NCBI GenBank assembly: GCA_029260135.1
Contig: JAJDDV010000068.1
Location: 1-64,000 of the forward strand
Reading direction: 5' to 3'
From: Phycisphaerae bacterium
Lineage (GTDB): Bacteria; Planctomycetota; Phycisphaerae; UBA1845
DNA: 64,000 bases
Shown here: piece by piece, positions 8,025 to 16,777 of the stretch
Layout: each line of letters begins with the position of its first letter
Position numbering within the stretch: position 1 is the stretch's first letter
Program-made: the position numbers and the translations under genes
Notes under the pieces: generated by a model
The model's database searches: none
The model's input: only the letters and a program-made list of their open reading frames with translations
What the model was told of the DNA's origin: nothing

Positions 8025-9206
8025 TCAACAACGCTCCACCGCAATCGCACTCGCCTCTCCCCCGCCGATGCACGCACAAGCAATCCCGATCTGCTTGTCC
8101 AGTCGATGCAGCGAGTTAACCAGTGTCGTGATCAACCGCGCCCCCGTAGCACCGATCGGATGCCCGATCGATACCGCCCCGCCGCAAACATTGACCTTGC
8201 TGTGATCCAGCCCGAGCTCCTTCATCGCCACCATCGTCACGACCGAGAATGCCTCGTTGATCTCGAAGAGGTCGACCGCCCCGGGCTTGATCTCCAAACG
8301 GTCACAAAGCCGGCGGATCGCGTGGATCGGTGCAACCGTGAACCACTCCGATTCCATCGCAGCGTTCGCATGACCCAGAATCCTGGCTCGCGGCTGGAGC
8401 CCGGCCCCCTTCTTCTTGTCATCATCGAACACCACCATGGCCGCAGCGCCGTCGGAAATCCCCGACGCGTTACCCGCGGTCACCATGCTCTCTTTCCCGA
8501 AAGCGGGACGCAATCCCCGGAGCTTCTCTTCGCCCTGGAACTTGGACACATCTTCGTCACGCTCGACCAGCGTCGACGACTTGCGGCCCTTGACCTCGAT
8601 CGGCGCCACCTCCTCGGCGAACGCCCCATCCTCCCAGGCCGCCATGGCCCGCTTGTAGCTCTCGATCGCAAAATCGTCCTGATCCGATCGTGAGAAATCG
8701 TACTTCCGCGCGCAGAGATCACCGCAGTGTCCCATATGCTGATCCGTATAGACGTCCCAAAGACCGTCGTGAATCATAGCGTCGATCAACTCGCCGTTAC
8801 CCAGGCGATACCCGGTGCGAGCCTGGCTCAACAGATACGGAGCGTTGCTCATGCTCTCGCAACCGCCCGCCACCACGAGATGCGCATCGTCACACTGGAT
8901 CGCCTGGGCAGCTAGAATGACGGCACGAATCCCTGACCCGCACACCTTGTTGACCGTCGTTGCACCGACGCCAAGGCCCAAACCCGATCCAAGCGTCACC
9001 TGACGCGCGATGTTCTGCCCAAGTCCCGCGCCGACGACATTACCGAAAATGACCTCATCCACCTCCTTGACGTCAACGCCGGCTCGCTGAAGTGCGTTGC
9101 GGATCGCCGCGCTACCCAACTCGGCGGCGGTCAAACCCGAAAGAGATCCGCCAAACGAACCAAAAGGGGTCCGCGCCCCACCCGCCACATATACGTTCTT
9201 GAGCAT
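8025..9206 (-). CDS. Acetyl-CoA acetyltransferase (thiolase)
   Basis: ATG at 9206 has AGGAG seven bases upstream and yields 393 aa, the standard biosynthetic-thiolase length; the longer frame to 9248 is not needed. Catalytic residues are in place: Cys89 in 'KVCGSGIRA', His349 in 'GHPIGATGAR' and Cys379 in 'CIGGGEA'. The enzyme condenses two acetyl-CoA to acetoacetyl-CoA, or does the reverse in beta-oxidation. It stands alone, with no adjacent reductase or PHB synthase, so its pathway cannot be fixed from context. Confidence 0.93.
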   Translation of the reverse strand: MLKNVYVAGGARTPFGSFGGSLSGLTAAELGSAAIRNALQRAGVDVKEVDEVIFGNVVGAGLGQNIARQVTLGSGLGLGVGATTVNKVCGSGIRAVILAAQAIQCDDAHLVVAGGCESMSNAPYLLSQARTGYRLGNGELIDAMIHDGLWDVYTDQHMGHCGDLCARKYDFSRSDQDDFAIESYKRAMAAWEDGAFAEEVAPIEVKGRKSSTLVERDEDVSKFQGEEKLRGLRPAFGKESMVTAGNASGISDGAAAMVVFDDDKKKGAGLQPRARILGHANAAMESEWFTVAPIHAIRRLCDRLEIKPGAVDLFEINEAFSVVTMVAMKELGLDHSKVNVCGGAVSIGHPIGATGARLITTLVNSLHRLDKQIGIACACIGGGEASAIAVERC

Positions 9207-9474
9207 GATCGACTCCTCATTCGAAGCTGATAAAGTCCCAGCGCTCAAACCTCATACCGAAACTACACGCTCACTGCAAGAACGGCGCCAGCCTCCACAG
9301 GCAGCGTAACCGAGCCAATTCCACGCCCAACGCCCCTGCGCCGGGACTGTTCCGGACAGCGACTCTGGACTACAATGAAGCGAAAGGACAACCGTTCGTG
9401 CGCGGACGGACAAGGCTACGCCGACCCGTGCAACGGTGCATCGAATGCCGTATCCTCGCTGGGGAACTTCGCCA

Positions 9475-10476
9475 ATGACGCATCGAAAATCGGCCTTTAC
9501 GCTGCTCGAATTGCTGACCGTGATCGCCATCCTCGGGCTGCTCATGTCGATCCTGCTGCCGTCGCTCCACTCAGCCAGAAAAAGCGCCAAGGCCAACACC
9601 TGCCTCTCGCACATCAAGCTGCTCGGCACCGCGTTTAGTGTCTATCTGAACGAGAACGACGATCGGTTTCCACCCGCTCGGATTGAGAGCCCCGTTCCCG
9701 GTTCCGAGGCAATCTACATCAACGCCCACAGACGGGCCGCACCTCGCTGGCAGTGGTTCGTCGATACCAGCGACCTCTCGCTGATTGACACAAGACCTTT
9801 CAATCACGCCATCACCAGGACCGGCTACTTTCACGATGACACGCTCGGTCGTGCCTCGGCAAGGAAAATGTCACACGATCAATTGACCTGCCCCTCGCTC
9901 GACGACCCGGACATGGCCCTGGACATCCGAGACGGCGCCTATGGATACAATTACCAGTACCTGGGCAACACGCGCACCGATGATATGCCCACCCGCTGGG
10001 ACAATTTTGCCGTACGCCTGCACAGTATCCGCAGCACCGCCGCAACCATCGTTGCTGCTGACAGCCGAGGCGTCGGACCCAAACACGGCACCCATTCCTA
10101 TACACTGGACCCGCCGAGACTCGCCGTCGAACAACGTGCGGATCGCTTCGGTCCCGAGAGGAAGGACGGCGATCGATTCCCCGACTACGGAGAAGAACCC
10201 ACCGGACCCAACGCAAAACTCTACCTCTACTCGCCGATGGAACCACGCCACAAGGGAATGGGAAATGTGCTCTTCGTCGACGCCCATGCGGAACCCAAGT
10301 CGCTGATAGACCTGGGCTACGACTTTGAGCAAACACTCAACGTGCCCAAGAACACACCCAAGCCGATCGGAGATCCTAGGAATGAAACCTACACCGCCAG
10401 CAACAAGCTCTGGACCGGTAACGGAAATGACGCGCTCGCCGAGGATCACCGACCGGCCCCGCCAACGCCGCCATAG
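9475..10476 (+). CDS. Type II secretion pseudopilin-like protein with H-x9-D motif
   Basis: ATG at 9475 gives 333 aa starting with a short basic leader and 'AFTLLELLTVIAILGLLMSI', the N-methylation/prepilin signal with the conserved Glu. Prepilin peptidase would cleave before the hydrophobic helix. The C-terminal part contains 'HKGMGNVLFVDA', a His followed nine residues later by Asp-Ala, close to the H-x9-DG motif of planctomycete pseudopilin-like proteins. These occur as large paralogous families of unknown role, probably envelope-exposed. GGGGA lies about nine bases before the start. The gene is convergent with the metalloprotease gene. Confidence 0.8.
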   Translation: MTHRKSAFTLLELLTVIAILGLLMSILLPSLHSARKSAKANTCLSHIKLLGTAFSVYLNENDDRFPPARIESPVPGSEAIYINAHRRAAPRWQWFVDTSDLSLIDTRPFNHAITRTGYFHDDTLGRASARKMSHDQLTCPSLDDPDMALDIRDGAYGYNYQYLGNTRTDDMPTRWDNFAVRLHSIRSTAATIVAADSRGVGPKHGTHSYTLDPPRLAVEQRADRFGPERKDGDRFPDYGEEPTGPNAKLYLYSPMEPRHKGMGNVLFVDAHAEPKSLIDLGYDFEQTLNVPKNTPKPIGDPRNETYTASNKLWTGNGNDALAEDHRPAPPTPP

Positions 10477-10506
10477 CCTCGGAAGCTGCAGATAACGCAG
10501 AAATCA

Positions 10507-12513
10507 TCAGGAGGGTGGAAGTGACCGTCCGTTCCACGCCGAATACACGCCCGCGCCGCTGAGAAGGTCAATCGCGCGAAGAACATCAGCCGGTGTCATC
10601 GCACCGGACCGATCGATGTCGGTCGACCGGAGCGCCGGCAGCGAACCGACCCCGCCGAGGGCGTCCATTAATCGCGTGACGTCCGACGGTTCGACCAACC
10701 CGTTCCCGTCCACATCCCCCGGGAGGTTGCCCACCCAGAACACCGCACCCGTGCTCCTCTCCGTGAGACTGGTCCAGGCGCCCGCCTCGATCGGCGTATT
10801 CAAGACAACGCGAACGCTCCTCGCATCGAGCGGTTGAACACTCTGAATAGTGGGCAAACGGCCCGTCCCACCGTTCTGGGCCACCTTGAGCCCGGACGAC
10901 GTGACCAGACACGCCTCCCCGCTGAAGGTGAGATCGAACGACTTCCATCCCGATCGACTCACGCCCCCCGGGTCCGACGGCTGCCTCGCATCTATGGCAC
11001 CGATCGGCGGATCCGACGATACCACCGATCGGGGCGTTTCGGCGTCATAGACAATCAGCATCTTGTCATCGGTACTGGTCGTGTTGTCCACCGTGTACGC
11101 AGCCATCACTGACACGCACGTGTCATAGGTGACCGAGTTCGGCGTGTAGACCCCCAACGCGTCAATCGATCCCATCCCCGGCGTCACGACCTCCCACGCG
11201 GCGTCCTGCGTGACATCCACATCACCGCCGTACACGAAAGACGCCTCCGCGGTGAGTTGAAGCGTCGATCCCTCCCTAAACGCGTTCGTGGCCGCTCGAA
11301 CCGTCAAACGCCGAACGGAGTCCTTACTCAGACACGACACGCCATCGCGATAGGCCAGAATGTCCGGAATCGTCTTTGTCGGATGAAAGACATTCGAACC
11401 GGTGATCGAACAGTTCATCGTGTGCGACGTACACGTCGGCGAACAAGGCTCCGTGTCTCCGGGACCGTCGAAACCGCAGTGATGCGCGCCCCAGTTGTGG
11501 CCCAGCTCGTGCGCCGTCAGATCGGTCTGATACGCGAAGGTGGTGTGGAAGTTCGACTGGACCAAGCTGTATCCGAAGCTGGTCGTGCACGTTGCACCAA
11601 GCCAGGCAATCCCGATCGTACTGCCGTCGATTTCCTTGCCCGTAAAGAGCTGCGTGAGATCTCGTTCAATCGGGCTGGAGATCCATTCGCTTCGTACCTG
11701 ATGCAACAGCGCGATGGGATCGGTCGCCGTATAGATGCCCGTGTCCGTCGTTCGAACGATGATCGTCGAGATCAGGTGCGTGATACCCACGTCACGCTCA
11801 TATTGAACATTGACGGCGTTGATGATGCTCTCGATCTTCGCCCGTGTCGCCTGAACCGTTCCGAAGTCCTGGAAGTAGTCAAAGTCCGTGTCGATCGCCA
11901 GCTCGGCAATGAACATCCCCGCGCTCGTCGCTGACGCCGCAACCGACCCGGCGTTCTGAGAACCTTCGGTCGTGGGAAGCGCCGTACATGTGGCCGGACC
12001 CGCAATGACCGCATCGTTTCGGTAAACGATATGCTCGCCCGAAACCGCATCCGCCACGCGACCGCTCAGCGGTTCGACCCAGTGCGTCTCGCCGCCCGGA
12101 AGAATGAGGCGCGCGTGCAGGCCGTCGTCGAGCCGCGACGCGGCAACAACACTCCCCTCAACGCCTTCGACATGACCTCGAAGCGTCGTCGGAGCATTCG
12201 GCATCTCCAGCCTGTAGGAACCGTCACCGAGTTCCACCCAGAGTGCAAATCGCTCGGAACGTACCGAACTCGGCGCGAGGATCAGCCGCCGAGACACTCC
12301 GGCGATGGGAACCACCGGTGCGGCGGAAACTGCAACGTTTCCCGCGACAGGAAGTCGAACGATCGCTCCCGACGAGAGCCCCAAAACGGCTCGAATGCGA
12401 TCCGTGCGGGCGTCACCGCGCGCAACGGTGGCGCACCCCGTATAGAGGCCCAGTACCAATACGAACAGAGCTACCGCCCTGGCCGAGACAGGCTTTGGAA
12501 GCATTATTTGCAT
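10507..12513 (-). CDS. Secreted reprolysin-like zinc metalloprotease with dockerin-like tail
   Basis: This 668-aa protein begins with a signal peptide ('AVALFVLVLGLYTGCATVA', possibly a lipobox). The metzincin zinc site HELGHNWGAHH is at residues 335-345, with all three His and the catalytic Glu336; a Cys-rich segment follows. Residues about 90-200 look like a propeptide. The C-terminus (about 597-655) contains 'GDVDGNGLVEPSDVTRLMDAL' split by a linker from 'DIDRSGAMTPADVLRAIDLL', a dockerin-type pair of Ca-binding loops. It is an extracellular endopeptidase, probably M12B-like. GGGGAA lies six bases upstream of the chosen ATG. It is divergent from the FlgT-like gene. Confidence 0.85.
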   Translation of the reverse strand: MQIMLPKPVSARAVALFVLVLGLYTGCATVARGDARTDRIRAVLGLSSGAIVRLPVAGNVAVSAAPVVPIAGVSRRLILAPSSVRSERFALWVELGDGSYRLEMPNAPTTLRGHVEGVEGSVVAASRLDDGLHARLILPGGETHWVEPLSGRVADAVSGEHIVYRNDAVIAGPATCTALPTTEGSQNAGSVAASATSAGMFIAELAIDTDFDYFQDFGTVQATRAKIESIINAVNVQYERDVGITHLISTIIVRTTDTGIYTATDPIALLHQVRSEWISSPIERDLTQLFTGKEIDGSTIGIAWLGATCTTSFGYSLVQSNFHTTFAYQTDLTAHELGHNWGAHHCGFDGPGDTEPCSPTCTSHTMNCSITGSNVFHPTKTIPDILAYRDGVSCLSKDSVRRLTVRAATNAFREGSTLQLTAEASFVYGGDVDVTQDAAWEVVTPGMGSIDALGVYTPNSVTYDTCVSVMAAYTVDNTTSTDDKMLIVYDAETPRSVVSSDPPIGAIDARQPSDPGGVSRSGWKSFDLTFSGEACLVTSSGLKVAQNGGTGRLPTIQSVQPLDARSVRVVLNTPIEAGAWTSLTERSTGAVFWVGNLPGDVDGNGLVEPSDVTRLMDALGGVGSLPALRSTDIDRSGAMTPADVLRAIDLLSGAGVYSAWNGRSLPPS

Positions 12514-12764
12514 GAATTTCCCCAGCGCAGGCCGCCTCCCCGCCCACGCCTACGGTCCGAGGAAGACGCCCCTTCGCCCCTGGCGCCGTCACCCATTATC
12601 TGCGTCCTGAAGGCTGATTTCAAGCCGGCACTAACGAGAGAGGCCGCGGAGAGTCAAAACCGTCGGGCGCCACAGATCAAGACGATTACCGGAATCTCGC
12701 GGCGTACGGCAACGCTCCGGCCGACGGAGAGACCGAGAGTTGCAGCCGGCAGGGCCCCGGTTTA

Positions 12765-12782
12765 TATGACGTGTAGGTCATA
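12765..12782. promoter_or_regulatory. Inverted-repeat operator candidate
   Basis: A perfect inverted repeat TATGAC-gtgtag-GTCATA sits 30 bases before the start codon of the 12812 gene, in the divergent region shared with the metalloprotease gene. The position suits a repressor or activator site. Its protein is unknown. Confidence 0.35.
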
Positions 12783-12811
12783 GGCATGGACGAACTTCAG
12801 GGAGACACCGA

Positions 12812-13963
12812 ATGCTCAGCGCTCGATGGTCAGCAAGACAGATCGTGGTACTCGCGGCACTTCTCGCCATGCCGGTTTCCGGACTCGCCTATCAGGACAT
12901 CGAAGAAGTCACGGTCGAAGGCGAGGGGATCAGCAAGGAAAGCGCGCGCCGCGATGCGCTTCGCAATGCCCTGGAGACCGCCGGGAGGATCACGATTTCG
13001 TCGCACAGCCAAGTGGACAACTTCGAACTGATTCGCGACACAATCTACTCCAAGGCCGAAGGCATCGTCACCGACTACAAGATTCTCGACCAGCGTGAGG
13101 CCGCCGGCGGGACGTTCATCTGCCGTATTCGTGCGAAGGTCAGCAAGAGCGCCATCGCCGATACCTGGGGCGCCGTGCAGAACGTCCTGGATCAGGTCGG
13201 TCGACCGGGCATCGCGGTCTACATTCAGGAACGCGTCGACGGCCGGATTCAGGACAGCAGCATTCTCGAATCACGCATCGAGAAGCGACTGCTCGACAAG
13301 GGCTTCGTCGTTTACTCCGGGAGCCAGATTCGTGCGATCGCCGAGCGCGAATCCGCCGACGCCCAGGCCGAAGGCGACGTCGTCAAGATGCAGGGCATCG
13401 CCAAAGACTTCGGGACCCAGATCTTCATCACCGGGACGGCGCAGGCCAACGCAGCCGGCGTCCGAGATCTCTACGGCCAGCTAACCGCCATGTACAACTG
13501 TGACGCCGACATCCGGATGTACTACACCGACACCGGCGAGTTGATCGCCAGCGAGGCGCTGCCCAACACGCGCGGTGGCGCGCGCGGCGCCAGAGAACAC
13601 TCACCGCAAGCCGGAAAAAAGGCGCTGGCCAACGCCGGCGAGGAGATTGTGGAAGAGTGCTACCGAACCGTCATGCGGCGATGGGCGACACGGATCAGCG
13701 CGGGCGGCGAACTGCTGCTCGAAGTCAGTGGCATGTCCATGCTCGACGCCCTCAAGCTCAAGAGAAAGCTCCAGGCCATCGACGCCGACCGAATCCTCAA
13801 TGTCACCCAGTCCTTCACCAAAGGCACCGCCAAATACCGCATCAAAGCCAAAATGACGGCGGAAGCCCTGGCCGAACACCTCCTGGCTCAGGATTTCGCC
13901 AACGACATCGAACTCGTAGATCTGAAAACGAACCGAATCCAAGCGAAGAAGGTCGGACCGTAA
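12812..13963 (+). CDS. FlgT/LPP20-like secreted protein
   Basis: The 383-aa product has a signal peptide ('IVVLAALLAMPVSGLAYQD') and then a segment 'VEGEGISKESARRDALRNAL', which matches the N-terminal domain of FlgT and related LPP20 envelope proteins. A middle domain ('ILESRIEKRLLDKGFVVYSG...FGTQIFITGTAQA') resembles the FlgT/TolB-like second domain. The C-terminal part ends in a small alpha/beta domain ('LLEVSGMSMLDALKLKRKL'). FlgT assembles flagellar H/T rings, but the domain also occurs in non-flagellar envelope proteins, and no flagellar gene is nearby. AGGGAGA lies six bases before the start. Confidence 0.65.
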   Translation: MLSARWSARQIVVLAALLAMPVSGLAYQDIEEVTVEGEGISKESARRDALRNALETAGRITISSHSQVDNFELIRDTIYSKAEGIVTDYKILDQREAAGGTFICRIRAKVSKSAIADTWGAVQNVLDQVGRPGIAVYIQERVDGRIQDSSILESRIEKRLLDKGFVVYSGSQIRAIAERESADAQAEGDVVKMQGIAKDFGTQIFITGTAQANAAGVRDLYGQLTAMYNCDADIRMYYTDTGELIASEALPNTRGGARGAREHSPQAGKKALANAGEEIVEECYRTVMRRWATRISAGGELLLEVSGMSMLDALKLKRKLQAIDADRILNVTQSFTKGTAKYRIKAKMTAEALAEHLLAQDFANDIELVDLKTNRIQAKKVGP

Positions 13964-14003
13964 CGACTGGCGACACCCGAAAGCGCGGCCGGAATACGCT
14001 TGC

Positions 14004-14834
14004 ATGAACAGACTTTTTGCGCTCAACAACCTGCGCTGGTACTGGCGCTTGCCGATCAAATGGACCGTCTTCGGCCTGACCGTTTTGATCGTCTGTTTCC
14101 CCTACCCCTCTCGATTCGTCAGTCACGTCCGCCACTGGAGTGATCCCAACGCGCTGATCGAGCCCGACGCGCCGGCCATTCAACCCTTCGTCGACGAGCT
14201 GCGCCCGATGCTCGCCGACGATCCACCGCCTCGCGAAGCACTGAAGCGGGTTGAGCGATACGTCCTCGAGAAAATACCCTACGCCTGGGACTGGGTCACC
14301 TGGGGAACCGCCGATTACCTTCCCACCGTCACCGAAGCCGTCGAAATGGGGCGCGAAGACTGCGACGGGCGCGCCGTCGTCGCGGCATCCGTCCTGCAAA
14401 GCCTGGGATTCAACGCGCAAATCGTCACCGATTTATCCCACGTCTGGGTCAAGACCGACCAGGGCGAACTCATGGGCCCCGGAAAGAAAAAAGCGATTGT
14501 CGCCACCGAGAAAGGCCTGCGCGTGCGCCTCAGCGCATTGACCGAGTTGCCCAAAGCGCTCGCCTACGGCAGTGCCGTGTTCCCGCTGATCCGTGAACTC
14601 GTGATCCTCGTGGTACTATGGGTATTGCTGCTGCGATCCGAACACGAGTTTTCCGTCCGCGCGAGTGGACTTGTCTGTCTTCTCACCGGACTCTTCATCC
14701 TGCGCGCAGGAGGGCAGGACTACCGGGCGCCGGTTCCCTTTCTGCAATGGACGGGTCTCGTGATGCTGCTGGGTGGCGTCGGATGGCTTCTATTTCTTCG
14801 AAAGCGACGCACGCGCGAACCCGCAAACGAGTGA
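14004..14834 (+). CDS. Membrane-anchored transglutaminase-like cysteine protease
   Basis: This 276-aa protein has an N-terminal membrane segment (residues about 20-35), an external transglutaminase-like domain, and two or three C-terminal hydrophobic segments (from about residue 190). The catalytic Cys120 lies in 'GREDCDGRAVVAAS' and His146 in 'DLSHVWVK', in the family order. Such domains are peptidases or amide-processing enzymes at the cell surface. It follows the FlgT-like gene by 40 bases and is probably co-transcribed with it. The gene ends 50 bases from the convergent acyltransferase gene. Confidence 0.75.
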   Translation: MNRLFALNNLRWYWRLPIKWTVFGLTVLIVCFPYPSRFVSHVRHWSDPNALIEPDAPAIQPFVDELRPMLADDPPPREALKRVERYVLEKIPYAWDWVTWGTADYLPTVTEAVEMGREDCDGRAVVAASVLQSLGFNAQIVTDLSHVWVKTDQGELMGPGKKKAIVATEKGLRVRLSALTELPKALAYGSAVFPLIRELVILVVLWVLLLRSEHEFSVRASGLVCLLTGLFILRAGGQDYRAPVPFLQWTGLVMLLGGVGWLLFLRKRRTREPANE

Positions 14835-14884
14835 TCCGCCGGCCCACGCCCCGTCAACCATCGAAAGTGCCGCTACTGAATCCG

Positions 14885-15631
14885 TCAGGACGACGACGCG
14901 GGAAGTGTCGACTCTGTCGGCAAGGCGCTGGTATGAGCCGGGACCAGCCAGGTGTACATGTCCGCCGCGTGCTGAATGGCGTTCGTTTCGCGAGCGGGCA
15001 CGCCCACCACCGTCGAAAGTGGCGCGACATCCGAAATCACGACCGCGCCAGCGCCGACAACGGCTTCGCAGCCCACGCGAACGTTCTGGATGACCGTAGC
15101 CCCGATCCCCACAAACGCGCCCGACTCGACCGTGACACGTCCAGCCAATCTGGCACCCGGGCAAATGTGAGACGCCGTCCCGATCAGCGATTCATGGTCG
15201 ACGATGCTGCCGGTGTTGAGAATGACGGAATCGCCGATCTGACAGTGCGCGCAAACTAGCGCCCCGGCGGCGATCACGATGTTGCGACCCAGCGTGACGT
15301 TCCGTGCAAGATTCGCGGAAGGGTGAATGGCGTTGATCAACTCGAAACCCCACGCCTCAAGCCGATCAGCCAGCGCGCGCCGAGCACCATTGTCACCCAC
15401 GGCGACAATCGCACGGTCAGCATTCGCCTCGGTGCGAATTCGTGGAAGATCTTCCGGTTTGCCGAGGACCGGAATCCCGTCCACGCGCCGACCCGTCATG
15501 GCCTCGTTCGAGTCAACGAACCCCGCAACGTTGAACTCACCCGCGTTCATCAAGATGTCGAGGACGACGCGACCGTGGCCACCACAGCCGAGAATGACAC
15601 AGCGGCGTTTGTCCTGGCCCGAATGCTTCAC
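14885..15631 (-). CDS. NeuD-family sugar O-acyltransferase (left-handed beta-helix)
   Basis: The frame can extend to 15724, but GTG at 15631 has GGGAGG upstream and gives 248 aa, closer to family size. It begins with a nucleotide/CoA-binding N-domain ('CVILGCGGHGRVVLDIL', residues 11-27), then hexapeptide repeats such as 'NIVIAAGALV' and 'AFVGIGATVI', with the putative catalytic His146 in 'SIVDHESLIG'. NeuD/PglD-type enzymes acetylate sialic acid or amino-sugar substrates for surface glycans. No sugar-nucleotide pathway is adjacent. It is convergent with the transglutaminase gene. Confidence 0.8.
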   Translation of the reverse strand: MKHSGQDKRRCVILGCGGHGRVVLDILMNAGEFNVAGFVDSNEAMTGRRVDGIPVLGKPEDLPRIRTEANADRAIVAVGDNGARRALADRLEAWGFELINAIHPSANLARNVTLGRNIVIAAGALVCAHCQIGDSVILNTGSIVDHESLIGTASHICPGARLAGRVTVESGAFVGIGATVIQNVRVGCEAVVGAGAVVISDVAPLSTVVGVPARETNAIQHAADMYTWLVPAHTSALPTESTLPASSS

Positions 15632-15943
15632 GAGTTCGAAGCCTCCCGTTCTGCGGTCGATGCGTACCGCATTCCTTGCGAAGCTCGGTCCGCACCGGAA
15701 CCGGCACGAACCGACCTCAGCCACGCGCCGGGGGGTCTAACGGACCTCGGTCTCGACGCGAACGGTCACCTTCTGCCTTATCGGACAGCCTATCCTCCCG
15801 CTGGACGGAAATGTCACGTTCACGCCATAGGATGCCGAATCAACACTGATACGAGCGATGTCGATTTGACGGGTATGGCGTAGCAGCCTATGCTGCTTGG
15901 CGTACGGTCACCCTGTAACTGCGCATTCGGCCGACAAGATTCA

Positions 15944-16738
15944 ATGTCGCAATCAAGCCAAGAGGTCTCAGGGAGGCGATCCTCCGCCGTTCTAACGCCA
16001 CCCTTCGTATTGGCGGTGGTGCTGCTCGGGGTTGCGGCTGTCCTCGCCGGTCCAGGGGCCGCGTGGATGAACGTCAAGTCAGCCAAGGAGCCCCTTCCGC
16101 TCGAACGATCGCTGGCTGAGCTCAACGAAGCCGCACTCTACCCTTACCGCGTCATCCACCGCCAGATTCTCGAGGACGTCATTGTCGACGCGCTCGGAAC
16201 CAACCTCTACCTGAAATGGACGCTCGAAGATTCGAGCGTGCCACTTCAGGACCCGCTTCGGTATGCGGATCTCTTCGTGACCTACTACACGGGTGGGAGC
16301 AGTCTCGTTCCGCACAAGCCCGACGTATGCTACCTGGGCCAGGGATACGCCAAGGCACGACCGCACGAGAATATCGATGTCGACATCCCATCGCTCGGCT
16401 CAACGCTTCGTGAGGTTCCGATTCGGGTGTGTACCTTCGCCAAGACGGCCATCTTCGGCCATGACGAAACGACCGTCATTTACACGTTTCACTGTAATGG
16501 CCGGTTCTCGGTGCGATCACGCGGTGTACGCGTGCTCATCAACTCGCCGATGAGTACTTACGCCTATTTCAGCAAGGTCGAGGTCCATTTTGTTCGGGCA
16601 TCCCGGGAGGAATCCATCCGCGGCGCAACGAAGTTGTTCGACCGCGTCCTTCCCGTCCTCATCCGAGATCACTGGCCTGACTTCGAAGCCAAGGAACGCG
16701 CCGCCGAAAACGGCGCCGACGATGACTCTGATTCGTGA
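15944..16738 (+). CDS. EpsI-like exosortase-associated protein (DUF3485-like)
   Basis: The start is uncertain (15890 or 15944); from ATG 15944 there are 264 aa. One hydrophobic segment ('FVLAVVLLGVAAVLAGP') anchors it. The motif 'YADLFVTYYTGGSSLVPHKPD', followed by 'CYLGQGY', resembles the EpsI/DUF3485 core, in which a membrane-external Cys lies shortly after a His-x-Pro. EpsI proteins accompany exosortases in surface-protein sorting and EPS export. No exosortase is in the window. The downstream TPR gene begins 39 bases after the stop, so the two probably form an operon. Confidence 0.6.
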   Translation: MSQSSQEVSGRRSSAVLTPPFVLAVVLLGVAAVLAGPGAAWMNVKSAKEPLPLERSLAELNEAALYPYRVIHRQILEDVIVDALGTNLYLKWTLEDSSVPLQDPLRYADLFVTYYTGGSSLVPHKPDVCYLGQGYAKARPHENIDVDIPSLGSTLREVPIRVCTFAKTAIFGHDETTVIYTFHCNGRFSVRSRGVRVLINSPMSTYAYFSKVEVHFVRASREESIRGATKLFDRVLPVLIRDHWPDFEAKERAAENGADDDSDS

Positions 16739-16777
16739 GGCGGAGTCCTTGCGGAGTTCTTGAAGGAATCAACGACG

